Source: Balaenoptera acutorostrata (Eukaryota > Chordata > Mammalia > Artiodactyla > Balaenopteridae). Taken from it: DNA of 64,000 nt. Shown one piece after another: positions 23,555 to 37,135 of this stretch. The notes beneath the pieces were generated by a model, which was given only the letters and a program-made list of their open reading frames with translations, did not search any database and was not told the DNA's origin. Made by a program: the position numbers and the translations under genes. Location: contig NC_080067.1 of NCBI RefSeq assembly GCF_949987535.1, positions 48,420,910-48,484,909 on the forward strand. The letters run 5' to 3'. Each line of letters opens with the position of its first letter. Position 1 is the stretch's first letter.

Positions 23555-24202
23555 AAACAGAGCAGAACCCTATGATCCTTCCCTGCCCATGTCCTTAGCC
23601 TGCCTCTTGCCTGTGGAAAAACTTTAGCCAAAGAATAAGTTAAATCAGAGAAGTGAGAGAATGCAGAAACAAAGGAAAACAAAGGAGACAAAATAACAAT
23701 AGTTTAGTCATTAAGCAAAGTCAAGGACTTTTAGTTCCTCCTCAAAGACTGTAGATAATATTCTGAACCATATCCTTTGAGCTGTCTTACAGAGACTAAA
23801 ACCCTCACCAGGTGGAAGAAGTTAACTACATGATGACCAGACATAAGTTGCCACAATTCCAAGAACTGGCCTCAAAGAAATGGGAACAAACCGACCCTGG
23901 TACTACAGACTAACTGTATTTAAAACAATGAAGATGACACTGATCAGACCACTGCATGACTAACTTCAAGATGACTGTCAGAGCCCACTGTGCTGTTTCT
24001 GCCTTAGCCCCCTCCCTCCATCTATAAATGCTCTTGCCCACTGATTGTCAGTGCGGGGAATAGGCCTTTGGGCAGGAGTCGGCCCTCTTCCCTCCACCCC
24101 TCCCCCACTTGATAGCCTCTGAAAGCAAATTTTCCTTTCCACCAACCTTGCCTCTTTATTGGCTTCAGAGGGCAAGCAGCCAGAACCCCACTTTCGGTAA
24201 CA
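23555..24202 (+). mobile_element. ERV1-type LTR, copy A
   Basis: Its first 280 bp (CAGAACCCT to GGTGGAAGAAGTTAACT) are repeated at about 24905-25190. The end CTTTCGGTAACA is shared with the solo LTR at 37.3 kb (CATTCGGTAACA). A promoter-like TATAAA lies near 24022. The 3' half differs from copy B, so they are related subfamilies or one is rearranged. The exact start is uncertain. Confidence 0.5.
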
Positions 24203-24899
24203 ATCTTGACTGATACAGATACTGCAAACAGGGTACAGGTTTCTAGCAACAGATCCTCAGGAAGTAGAAACAATTCGAAGCTTGGGTATTTTGCTTAATT
24301 CAGACTTAATGCGGTAAAAATTTAGTTTTAGTATTAGAATCTGGGATTCCAAGACATGCATTAATGAAAGAGGTAACTAAATTGATATAGAGGATCTACT
24401 AGAATGAGGTGCTCATTGGAGCCTTTAGGGTTTTAGTTGACTACTCCCTAAAACAGGAAAAGGGACACAAGAAATTTAATAACTGCAGTGTGGATTGGCT
24501 GTCACCAATAACACAGAAAGCATAGAGGAAGAAAATACCATGCTAAAATTCTTATTTTATTCATCAACCCAGGAATTCTGTGACCTTGCTAAAGAATATC
24601 TTATTGCCTGTAGCCTCAGGGTAAAGAAAGCAGATGAAGTTTGATCCTATGTTTTGCTGAATCACTGCTCTATTTCATCACACTGAAGACGCTAGTAACT
24701 GTTAAAGTAATATACCATTATTTTAGATACCAACACTATGAAAAAAGAAACAAAAATTACTTACCTCAACTCCTTTGGAAGCACAGAAATGAGACCGCTG
24801 GTCACAGTTGTCCTTTTGGAGGGCCAACATTCAGCCTACCATATTCCTCTTCTATCGCTGTCTTTAAAAGCATAACCGAGCAGGACCCTATTGGGCCTT
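24203..24899. other. Spacer between the two ERV1-type LTRs
   Basis: It has no recognisable retroviral frame, and I saw no primer-binding site after copy A. It may be internal retroviral sequence or unrelated repeat. Confidence 0.35.
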
Positions 24900-25506
24900 C
24901 CCAGAACAGAACCCTCCCTGCCCATGTCCTTTGCCTGCCTCTTGTCTGTAGAAAAACTTTAGCTCCCTAGGCTTCCCCTGAGTTCCAAAGAGTGAATTTA
25001 ATCAAAGTGAGAAAATACAGAAAGAAAGGAAAACAGTCGAGCAAGACAAAATAATAATGGTTTAGCCATTAAACAAAGTCAAGGATTTTTAGTTCTTCCT
25101 CAAGGGTTAGAGATAATATTCTGACCCACATCCTTTGAGCGTTTTGCAGAGACTGAAACCACCCCCAGGTGGAAGAAGTTAACTGTATGCTGCCCACAAG
25201 CATGTAGACCCCACACAGGTTGGAACCAGAAGGTTAATGATGCTGACTCCCAATTACCTCACCACCAACCAATCAGAAGAATGTTCACGAGCTGATCATG
25301 CACCCCATCACCCACCTCCCTCACCCTATCTTTAAAACCCTTTCCCTGAAAGCCTTCAAGGAGTTGAGGCCTTTTAAGCACTAGCTACTCAGATTCCTTG
25401 CTTGGCACCCTGCAATAAACGCTGCACTTTCCATCACCACAACCTGGTGTCAGTAGATTGGCTTTACTGCATGTGGGCAAAGGGACTCAAGTTTGGCTCA
25501 GTAAAG
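24900..25506 (+). mobile_element. ERV1-type LTR, copy B
   Basis: The first part parallels copy A. The second part contains CCTCCCTCACCCTATCTTTAAAA and the polyadenylation signal AATAAA in CCCTGCAATAAACGC (near 25411), resembling the R-U5 of the solo LTR at 37.3 kb (CCCTGCAATAAACC). U5 ends near GGCTCAGTAA. Only about 1.3 kb separates the two copies, so any provirus between them is largely deleted. Confidence 0.55.
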
Positions 25507-25511
25507 AAAGG

Positions 25512-25682
25512 AGTATTTCTCAACCTTGTCTATGCATTGGAATTGCCCGGGAGCTTTAAAAAATCCTGATGCCAGAGTTCCTCCCCAGGAATACCAATGC
25601 AATTAGTTTGGGGAATGACTTGGACATTAGGAATCTTTAAATCTCCCCAGCTGATTTTGAAACAGCCAATGTTGAGAAACAC
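25512..25682. mobile_element. hAT-type MITE (Charlie group)
   Basis: Imperfect terminal inverted repeats AGTATTTCTCAACCTTG and CAATGTTGAGAAACACT enclose about 170 bp with GGAGCTTTAAAAAATCCTGA and CTCCCCAGCTGATTTTG, an internally palindromic Charlie-type MITE. I cannot separate MER5B, MER3 and MER58 by eye. Confidence 0.65.
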
Positions 25683-27190
25683 TGAATTAGGTAGCAGCTG
25701 AAAATCCTCTGGGGATTGTCAATTAAAGACAACTTTGAAAAGAGGCATTATACCAAAAGATTTTCAGTGTTTCATTTTCATAATTTACATTAGTATTTAT
25801 ATTATAGAAAATCTGCGGACTGTAGATAGGAGGTATTCTGAGTACATAATTACAGAGTGGCTGAATTAATATCAATCTATCTGCTAGAGTTTCTAGATTC
25901 ACTATGGTAACATAACAGCTGTGAGTGGGCCACACAATTGACCAGGTGGCACTGATAGACAATGATAAATTGAATGAAAATGCCAGCAAATCCAAGTACT
26001 ATTTTGAGAAGGAACGTGAAACAATTTTGACAGAAAGAAAAATGCTGGAGTGAATTTAACATGGACCATCCACTCCCTAAAAATCCCCTGGAAGGGCCCA
26101 AAGGACACTTTCTCCACCAAGGGCAAGGGATATACTTTGAGGAGGCGTGTCATCATCTTTGACAAGTGATTTTTGTGGCAATTTTGTATAGAATATAGAT
26201 GCTGGTAGAATTTTCTGTGGTTGAAATGGATTCAATTCAACTGCAATTAAGGGAGTGAGATGACCCCAAGGAAGCAGAGATCAAATAGTGGCACAGAGCT
26301 CAAGAGACAAAATGGGTATGGTTGTCAGGATAGATTTCAGATCTAGCATAGTCATCAAGATGGTATGCCTTAAGGAATTTTTGTAGGTTTATGCTAATTG
26401 TTCATGACCCTGAGGACTGAAATACAGGGCAGTTTCTCAAAGGTCATCTTTATTTTAATTACATTTTACTTTTGATTGTATAACTGAAAAATATATTTGC
26501 ATGTATATTTACACACACATACGTATATGTACATATATACACACACATATACATATATATATGGTGTGTTTATGTGTGTAAAATAAAATCCTATAAACAG
26601 ATTTTGAGTCATAGTGCCTAACACATTTCCTAGAAATGTGTGAATTTAGAGACTCAGAACTCATTGAATGAAAGGAAGATTATATACCCCTGTGAGACTC
26701 TAATAATTTCTGATGTATGGACTTGGGTTTTTCCTCTTAGCCTCTTCTCAGTGGGGCCAGGAAACATTCTTCAAGGTAACTATGCCTAATGAGAGAAAAA
26801 TGCAAAGATACTTCAAGGAATTTTAAAGACAGACTGTCAGGTAACACTTCAGATACTCACATTGTTATGTCAAACAGCTGTATCATTTTAAACATCACCA
26901 GAAGTATAAACTAGGTCCCATTGTTCCATATACTTTAATTATTATAATTACTATGAATGTTATTTTCAATGTGTGAATTACATGAAAATTCACTTTAGAA
27001 AACATGATTTTGATTCACATTCTCCTTTTGAGATATAGCATATTTTTGTATCCATTCATATTTCCTTGGAATTTTTTTGATGTCCTAATTTTTTGATTTG
27101 GTGGTTTATCTTTTTAAATTTACATTTAGAAATTCTTGATATATTCTGGATACTAATCTATTTTCAGTTATATTTGTGTTAATTATTTCC
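25683..27190. other. AT-rich DNA with an AC/AT microsatellite at 26505-26582
   Basis: A compound ACAC and TATA run lies at about 26505-26582. The rest carries no recognised gene or repeat. Confidence 0.5.
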
Positions 27191-27194
27191 TTTT

Positions 27195-27535
27195 TAGAGG
27201 GTTTTTCTAATAGACTCTATTTTCAAAGCAGCTTCAGGTTCACAGGAAAATTAAACAGGAAATACAGAGAACTACCATATACACATTGACACAATCTGCC
27301 ACTAGCAACCCCACACCAGGGTAGAACATTTGTTACACTTGATGGACCTACACTGACACATCAGTTTTACCCAAAGTCCATAGTTTACATTAGGGTTCGT
27401 TCTTGGTGCTACACTTTCTGTTGGTTTTGACAAATATATACTTACATGTATCCACCATTATTTTATCATACAGAACAGTTTCACTGCCCTAAAAATCATC
27501 TGTGATCTGCTTATTCATTCCTCCCTTTTCCTCAA
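27195..27535 (-). mobile_element. Old L1 3'UTR fragment, antisense
   Basis: The plus strand shows the antisense pattern of old L1 3' ends: GCTTCAGGTTCACAG, CCAAAGTCCATAGTTTACAT, GGTTTTGACAAAT and CAGTTTCACTGCCCTAAAAAT. The same order occurs at 55940-56260. No frame remains. Confidence 0.65.
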
Positions 27536-27549
27536 CCCGTACCCTAGTA

Positions 27550-28260
27550 TAGGTTATTTTTCTGGTGGAAAGTAAGGAGGGGAGACAAATAGTAGAAAAA
27601 TACATATAAAAGAGTAAATTGCAAGTTGATGTTTTCCTTGGGATAAAATAGAGTTGGGTTGAGTGGATTGGGAATGCCAGGGGGAGAGGGCAGATTGCAT
27701 TTGGAAATGGGGTAGTCAGTAGAGACTTGAGGAAGAAGAGGGAGTTAGTCATGTGGGTATCTGAGGAAGAGCCTTTCTGCAGAGGGACTAGCAAGTGAAT
27801 GCTTGCTAGTCACTAGCAAGTGAATGCTCCACTAAAGTGGAGCGTATCTGCCTTTATGAAGGAATAGCGGAGGCCAGTAGGACTGAAGCAGGGTGAGGAA
27901 TTAACAGGAAGTCAGATTACTCAGGTGCTTGTACCTAGCCATTCAATGAGTTTTGCTGATTTGTGGTTTCCTCTGAGTGAAATAGCAAGACATTGGAAAG
28001 GTTTGAGCAGAAGAGTGAAACGGTTTGATTTATGATTTAAAAGGATCACCCTAGTCGCACCCTTGAGGACAGAGAGTAGAGTGAAAGCAGGAGGAAATTT
28101 ACTGTAATCTAGACAAGAGACCACGGCATGCTTGGATTGGGGTACAGTGGGCATAGTGAAATGTGGCCATATAATGCATTTATTTTAAAATTAAAGAGAA
28201 CAGATTTTCCGGAAGATTAGATGTGAAGTGAGTGAAGGAGAGAAAGTATTGAGTCACACA
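27550..28260 (+). mobile_element. Ancient mammalian interspersed repeat, family not assigned
   Basis: The pattern is common in mammalian genomes: ...GGTAGTCAG...CATGTGGGTATCTGAGGAAGAGC...TTTGAGCAGAAGAGTGAAACGG...TTAAAAGGATCACCCTAG. I recognise it but cannot name it safely; L2 or CR1-related is possible. Parts of the same consensus appear at 40445-41835. Confidence 0.45.
27786..27843. repeat. Two adjacent perfect hairpins with a 17-bp direct repeat
   Basis: GACTAGCAAG (27786-27795) pairs with CTTGCTAGTC (27802-27811) around a 6-nt loop. GCTCCAC (27826-27832) pairs with GTGGAGC (27837-27843) around TAAA. ACTAGCAAGTGAATGCT occurs at 27787-27803 and again at 27812-27828. It looks like a local templated duplication inside the ancient repeat. 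Confidence 0.8.
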
Positions 28261-29524
<1,264 letters not shown>

Positions 29525-29897
29525 TGATGTGCTGGCACTTTCTTGCCTTCTGTGAAGGGACAGCGCTGTGCAGATTTGATATATCAACTTAACGATGTTT
29601 TTAAAAAAATTGCACAAAAAAATGCCTGTTGGCTTTTCAGTCTGTATTTGAAATAACAGGTTAACAGGCCGCTGTTTACTTGTGGTTTTGCTGCACTACT
29701 GCAATTTCAAAGGCACTTTGAAGCAGTTTTTTATAGGATTCTTTTGAGGGTGGGTATCAAATCCAGGGCAAGTTAACAGTAGGAGGAAATCTCATCTGCA
29801 TGTTGAATCCATAGTTTGTCCAAGTCAGGCTAATTTCCAGATCTGTCAGTTAGAAATGCTACTTTCTGTAAAAAGGTCTTAAAAATGAGGGATCTTC

Positions 29898-32679
29898 TTC
29901 TTTGGAGAAATGTCTATTTAGGTCTTCTGCCCATTTTTGGATTGGGTTGTTTGTTATTTGATATTGAGCTGAATGAGCTGCTTGTAAATTTTGGAGAGTA
30001 ATCCTTTGTCAGTTGCTTCATTTGCAAATATTTTCTCCCATTCTGAGGGTTGTCTTTCGTATTGTTTATAGTTTCCTTTGCTGTGCAAAAGCTTTTAAGT
30101 TTCATTAGGTCCCATTTGTATATTTTTGTTTTTATTTCCATTTCTCTAGGAGGTGGGTCAAAAAGGATCTTTCTGTGACTTATGTCATAGAGTGCTCTGC
30201 CTATGTTAACCTCTAAGAGTTTTATAGTATGTGGCCTTACATTTAGGTCTTTAATCCATTTTGAGTTTATTTTTGTGTATGGTGTTAGGGAGTGTTATAA
30301 TTTCATTCTTTTACATGTAGCTGTCCAGTTTTCCCAGCACCACTTATTGAAGAGGCTGTCTTTGCTCCATTGTATATTCTTGCCTCCTTTATCAAAAATA
30401 AGGTGACCATATATGTGTGGGTTTTTCTCTGGCCTTTCTATCCTGTTCCGTTGATCTATATTTATGTTTTTGTGCAAGTACCATACTGTCTTGATTACTG
30501 TAACTTTGTAGTAGAGTCTGAAGTCCAGGAGCCTGATTCCTCCAGCTCCATTTTTCTTTCTCAAGATTGCTTTGGCTATTCGGGGTCTTCTGTGTTTCCA
30601 TACAAATTGTGAAATTTTTTGTTCTAGTTCTGTGAAAAATGCCATTGGTAGTTTGATAGGGATTGCACTGAATCTGTAGATTGCTTTGGGTAGTATAGTC
30701 ATTTTCACATTTGATTCTTCCAATCCAAGAACACGGTATATGTCTCCATCTGTTTGTATCATCTTTAATTTCTTTTATCAGTGCCTTATAGTTTTCTGCA
30801 TACAGGTCTTTTGTCTCCTTAGGTAGGTTTATTCCTAGGTATTTTATTCTTTTTTTTGCAATGGTAAATAGGTGTGTTTCCTTAATTTCTCTCTCAGATT
30901 TTTCATCATTAGTGTATAGGAATGTAAGAGATTTCTGTGCATTAATTTTGTATCATGCTACTTTACGAAATTCATTGATTAGCTCTAGTAGTTTTCTGGT
31001 AGCATCTTTAGGATTCTCTATGTATAGTATCATGTCATCTGCAAACAGTGACAGTTTTACTTCTTCTTTTCCGATTTGGATTCCTTTTATTTCTTTTTCT
31101 TCTCTGATTGCTGTAGCTAAAACTTCCAAAACTATGTTGAATAATAGTGATGAGAGTGGAAAACCTTGTCTTGTTCCTGATCTTAGAGGAAATGGTATCA
31201 GATTTTCACCATTGAGAATGATGTTGGCTGTGGGTTTGTCATATATGGCCTTTATTATGTTGAGGAAAGTTCCCTCTATGCCTACTTTCTGGAGGGTTTT
31301 TATCATAAATGGGTGTTGAATTTTGTTGAAAGCTTTTTCTGCATCTATTGAGATGATATATGGTTTTTCTCCTTCAATTTGTTAATATGGTGTATCACAT
31401 GATTGATTTGCATATATTGAAGAATCCTTGCATTCCTGGGATAAAGCCCACTTGATCATGGTGTATGATCCTTTTAATGTGCTGTTGGATTCTGTTTGCT
31501 AGTATTTTGTTAAGGATTTTTGCATCTATGTTCATCAGTGATATTGGCCTGTAGCTTTCTTTCTTTGTGACATCTTTGTCTCGTTTTGGTGTCAGGGTGG
31601 TGGTAGCCTTGTAGAATGAGTTTGGGAGTGTCCCTCCCTCTGCTATATTTTGGAAGAGTTTGAGAATGTTAGGTGTTAGAGTTTCTCTAGATGTTTGATA
31701 GAATTCACCTGTGAAGCCATCTGGTCCTGGGCTTTTGTTTGTTGGAAGATTTTTAATCACAGAAAACTTTGTTTGCCAACAAACACATGAAAGAATGCTC
31801 TACATCACTAATCATTAGAGAAACGCAAATCAAAACTACAATCAGGTATCACCTCACAGCAGTCAGAATGGCCATCATCAAAAAATCTACAAACAATAAA
31901 TGCCAGAGAGGGTGTGGAGAAAAGGGAAGGGAAACCTCTTGCACTGTTGGTGGGAATGTAAATTGACACAGCCACTATGGAGAACAGTATGGAGGTTCCT
32001 TAAAAAACTAAAAATAGAACTACCATATGACCCAGAAATCCCACTACTGGGCATATACCCTGAGAAAACCATAATTCAAAAAGAGTCATGTACCACAATG
32101 TTCATTGCAGCTCTATTTACAATAGCCAGGACATGGAAGCAACCTAAGTGTCCATCGACAGATGAATAGATTAAGAAGATGTGGCACATATATACATTGG
32201 AATATTACTCAGCCATAAAAAGAAACAAAATTGAGTTATGTGTAGTGAGGTGGATGGACCTAGAGTCTGTCCTACAGAGTGAAGTAAGTCAGAAAGAGAA
32301 AAACAAATACTGTATGTTAAGACATATATATGGAATCTAAAAAAAAGAAAAAAAAATGGTTCTGAAGAACCTAGGGGCAGGACAGGAATAAAGATGCGGA
32401 TGTAAAGAATGGACTTGAGGACACGGGGAAGGGGAAGGGGAAGCTGGGATGAAGTGAGAGAGTGGCATGGACATATATACCCTACCAAATGTAAAATAAA
32501 TAGCTAGTGGGAAGCAGCCACGTAGCACAGGGAGATCAGCTCAGTGATTTATGACCACTTAGAGGGGTGGGATACGGAGGTTGGGAGGGAGACACAAGAG
32601 GGAGGAGATATGGGGATATATGTATATGTATAGATGATCCACTTTGTTATAAAGCAGAATTTAACACACACACACACAC
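29898..32679 (+). mobile_element. Twin-primed L1 with 5' inversion
   Basis: 29898-31762 is L1 ORF2 in antisense, from the position matching 7943 of the full-length copy in this window back to about 6075. After about 11 nt of filler, 31774-32679 is L1 in sense from about 7955 to the 3'UTR. TSD AAATGAGGGATCTTC (29883-29897) and AAATGAGGAATCTTC (32680-32694) differ at one base. This is the expected product of twin priming. The end is odd: the terminal 40 nt or so and the poly(A) are missing and a CA run (about 32663-32680) takes their place. It lies in the 3'UTR of the FAM104A retrocopy and is therefore younger than it. Confidence 0.88.
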
Positions 32680-32753
32680 AAATGAGGAATCTTCAATTTT
32701 TTAAATTCAATAAACTAGTAAAGAGTATCTACTTTCAAAAAAAGTAATCTTTT

Positions 32754-33279
32754 TATTATTAAAAATAAAATTATTTTATATAACTTTATGCAGAGTATGA
32801 GATCTGCATAAATCTGAAACACATATTCCACATGTATTCTTGATTTTCATACATTATTTATTAGAAGAGCAGTTTTTAAATTGTAGTTTGTAGTTTCTGA
32901 AAGCTTTATGTCTTGTTTTTTCCCTCATTTGTATGTCCCAAAGCCTAAAAACCTAATATTATCATTGTTGCATGCTCTACTTTATACATAGACACACACA
33001 CAGGATACATATTTAATATACTTTTGTAACTATGGGAGAGTGTGTAGTTTGTCAAGCAAAGCTGTTACATCCTAGGTGGCTAAAATTGCAGGCATGAGTA
33101 CCAATATGTTAACATGATGGTAGAACCTCCTGACTTTGATATAAAAGCTTTAAGTAATGTCTTAAAGAATATAAAAGCATTTTTATACCAAAAAAAATCT
33201 CACTTAATAAGTTAATTGGAGTACATGAGCTAGGCGTACATATCTCTTATTAATTAAACTCATATAACTCACACTGTTA
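32754..33279. other. AT-rich DNA without recognised features
   Basis: No gene or nameable repeat seen. Confidence 0.45.
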
Positions 33280-34470
33280 CATTGTTTTTGATTTTTTATC
33301 ATTCATTTTGATTCTTAGAGTCTCCATTTCTCTTTTTATATTACACATGTGTACTTGCAAATTGATTACCTTTCACATTAGAGTTTTTAATATAGTAACA
33401 TAATTATCTTAAACTCTCTGTCTGATAATTCCAAACTTTGTGTCATATCTGAATCCAGTTCTGACACTTGCTCTGTGTCTTCATTCTGTGCCATTTCCTG
33501 ACTTTTATCATGACTTGTAATTTTTTGTTGAAAGCTGGACATGACACATCAAGTAATAGGAACTGAAGCAAATAGACCTTTAGTGTGAGATTTATATGAA
33601 GCTGGCTAGGAGTTGAGCTGTGTTTAATGTTTATTATAACAGTAGGTGTCAAGTTTTTTATCTTCTTTGTTGACTTTGTGTTTCCCTAAAAATGTTTTTC
33701 TAAAGATTCTGTATGCCTTGCATCATTTCCAGCTATAATTCCCTGTTATTATACTGAAGCCCTGTTCAAGTGGTACTAAGGAATTGAGAAGGTAATTTTT
33801 CTATCATTTTTTGATTAAATCTCAGTCTTTTAGTGGGCCTGTGTAGGTTGACAGTGACCTTCACAAGTGGTTCTTATCTTTTTTTTCACTCCCACTTATG
33901 TGAGGTTGAAAGGCTAGTGAGTGTTTGTGTTAAGTAATTATACCCCTGCCTATGTGGGCTAAGGCGCTGGTCAAGTTTTTTCACTGGAGAGCAGGCCTTA
34001 TATGGAGTGTACACTTGGCCTATTTCACAATGGTTATTTTACCTCTTGCCGAAGACAGGAGGTAAGTTTTCTTAGCTGCTCAGTGTGAGGAACTTGTGGG
34101 TTCCTAGAGCTAAAACCCCAAAAAAGTGTGAGAGCCCCCTCTAAGACTGTATTCCTCCAGGAGTTTCTCACTCTCAAAAGAGTCCAAATTTGGCTTCCAG
34201 CAATTCATCAAAATTATCATTTAAGTGTCCTACCAGTTTATGGCTCTGGCAGCTTCTGTTCCAGGTTAGCTGTGTTTCTCTGTAGTAGCCTGTCTCTCCA
34301 GATTTTGAGGTGGCGATTTGCCGTGCAATCTCAATTTTCTGATGTCTAAGGAAAACTTTGATTTTCAGTATGTTCAGCTTTTATCTTGTGCCCACAGGAC
34401 TTCTAAGCTGTTTACATGTCATGGCTGAACTACAAGTCCCATCTTTACATTTTGACCTCATGAAAATAAA
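33280..34470 (-). mobile_element. Old L1 (L1M-type) 3'UTR, antisense
   Basis: The plus strand carries the antisense pattern of old L1M 3'UTRs: GTTGAAAGCTGGACATGA (33527-33544), 'caagtggttctta', 'tgaggaacttgtgggttcc' and a terminal 'agctgtttacatgtcatgg'. It is long and strongly decayed, without a reading frame. The subfamily is uncertain. Confidence 0.5.
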
Positions 34471-35869
34471 ACAATATTCAGCATATAAAAGATAGCAAGT
34501 ATGTAGAATACACAGATAGTTGCCCTAATTGAAGGAGAAGTTGGAGTTAGTAGAAAATGAAATTTGGAAGTGATGTTAACATCAGAAAGAGATAATAATA
34601 ATAGGGTAAGTAGAGAATAGCGTATGAGAGATTAAAAGCAACAAGTAGAACAGGTATCAGCACTGTAACTTCTAAAAATAAGCAAACCAAAGGTAAAAAA
34701 GCAGTGTGTATAATATTGTAGTGTGTATGTATATATGAATAGAGCAGCCTTAGAGAGCCTATGATATAGGAGATCTTGAAATTAGGACAACAACCAGCTC
34801 AGTTTTAAGATATTTCATTCACACTGGGGCTATTGCCCCAACGATCCCACATAATTAGTGTTTAAAAATAGTTTTTGTTGCTTAGGTAAATTTATTAGAT
34901 TAATGTCTATTATTTCCATTGTAATCTGTTACCTAGAAGACGCACTTTCATTTATTTAACAAATAATGATTAAGCATACCCTATACACTGGAGATAAGCA
35001 GGTAATTGAGAAAAGGTCAAAGGATTATTTAAAATAAATCTAAATAATCTTGAATAATTTATTCTTTTATTGTTTTCTTTTATTGCAAGAAAATATCATG
35101 TAATTACAAATGATATTTGAAAGCTCACAAGTCAAGTCTTTTATATTAATACACCTTCATACCTACCAAGATTGATATTAATTATATAAACTTGTGGCAA
35201 ATACTTCTTTATTTTAAGAGACAGAAATATATGTACCTAGTAAGAATTATGTTAAGGTAATACTGAAACATAACAAGAATATGCATTTAAGACCTTCAAA
35301 CAAAAGTGAAGATATTATGTTACTCTGATCTGTGAATTGCAAATTATTTACTTTGAACATATTTTATGTAGGGTACATATGAATAGTCTTATCTTTCCAC
35401 ATCATAAACTTATTGCATATTTCCCTATGATAAATTAACAATATATCCTTTTTAATTCTGGTAATTAACATTTACTTTTTTAGTGTTCATTTGATTTGCA
35501 TTGGGATGATAGAGAATTTTCAATCCCATTTAAATGCCAGTGGACTGAAAACAGTTGAGAATCACATTTTAGAAGAAGAAAATCATACACTAAAATGTAA
35601 TAAACTAAGCGTGACAGTAACTATAAACCGTAAAAGAAAGATTAATAGATTTGGCTACATGAAAATTAATATTTATATAAAGCAGCAATTAACACATTTA
35701 TACATGAAAGAGAATCTTTTCAAGTCCTGAAATACAGTGTTAATATAACTAATATATACTGAGCACTTACAGATCAACAAGAAATAAGATGAACACCCCA
35801 AAGAGCAAACAGGTAAAAGGCATAAAGAAGCATTTTATAAAAGAAGTAATGTTCGTAAAGAAATGTAAA
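34471..35869. other. AT-rich DNA without recognised features
   Basis: No gene and no firm repeat. A 79-codon plus frame at 35491-35730 has no family motif. Confidence 0.4.
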
Positions 35870-36440
35870 ACATCACATTGGCTTCTACAGGCAATGAAAG
35901 AAATTAAAAACTAAAAAAGAGAGAGAGAGATGTAATATTTTATCCTCTTAGATTGGAATGCTTAACAAATTTTTAATCCCAAGTCTGAATGAGCATGTGG
36001 AGAAATAAATATTTTTACAAACACACGAATATGAGTCATTATAAAATTATGGAGGGCAGTATTGCTATAGATTTGAACATTTAAAATATGTATATTGGTT
36101 GACTTACATGTCATACTTTTAGCAATCATTCTACAGTTAATATAATTATGATTATGCACAAAGGGGCATGCCAAGATTTTGCCACTACAGCATTTACTAT
36201 AGTAACAGAACAAAACAAAACACTAAATATTTTAGACAGTCAGTAATAAGCACATGCTGAAATAAAATAAAATAACATACATCTATACTATGCATTACTA
36301 AACATTCATAAAAGCTGAAACTATGAATTTTTAAATCAATCTACTAATATATCTATTAAGAGGTGGGAAGAGTAACTTAAAAGGTTTAAATATTGTAAAT
36401 ATATGTATTGTATGATTTTCTGTTTATTTTACTTTGCTCT
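35870..36440 (+). mobile_element. Old L1/HAL1 ORF2 3' fragment, sense
   Basis: Resembles the C-terminal part of old L1M/HAL1 ORF2: 'catgtggagaaataaat', 'ggagggcagtattgctat', 'cttttagcaatcattctac' and 'tttactatagtaacag'. A GA run occurs at 35917-35930. Strongly diverged, with no frame. Confidence 0.5.
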
Positions 36441-37135
36441 ATTTGCCAAAGCTCTTTGAGCTGCAAACAGTAGAGAATCTAACCAAAAGTAAATTATGCC
36501 ACAAGGTAATGGATTTGATAATATTCAAAGGAGTCCCAAAGTTTCAGTTTTTGTTTGATCCAGCAGTTTAATAATATTTTCATGGGCTCAGATTTTTTCA
36601 TTGATTTTCCTTTCCTTTCTTCTTTGTCAACGTCATTCTAGAACTTTTTCTATTTTGGTTGTAGAATGGCTGCCAATTGCAATCAGTGCTATATTCATCT
36701 TTCTCGTGTCTATATATAATGTTTTACAATGGCTCACTATCTTAAAACCAAAGAGAAACTTTCCTAGAATTTTAAGCAGACTTTAAAAAAAATTATACTG
36801 TATATGTCCTTCCTGGACTATTCCCTGGAAATGTAGATTGGGTCACTTTTACATCATTCATACCTCAAATTGAAGCTGAGTGTTGTATCAGTCCCTCTTA
36901 TAGCACATGACTGCATGGAGAAGGGATAGATTCATTTTTCAGAAAGGACTCTGTTTTACTAGAAACTGATGCTAGGTTAGTAATAAAGGTTACATATTAC
37001 ATGAGCATATAGAGAAATATCCGAAAACATGTTCATCAAAATGTTAGCAGTAGTTTTCTCTAGGTGCAGGTGTTTGAATATTTAATAGTGAAAATGTATT
37101 ATTTTATAGCCAGATTAAAAAATACTGGTCTAAGG
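36441..37135. other. AT-rich DNA without recognised features
   Basis: No gene or nameable repeat recognised. Confidence 0.4.

Noticed and set aside
30861..31319. 152-codon plus frame within the twin-primed L1
   Set aside because: It is antisense to L1 ORF2; the same frame appears antisense to the intact ORF2 at 6517-6975.
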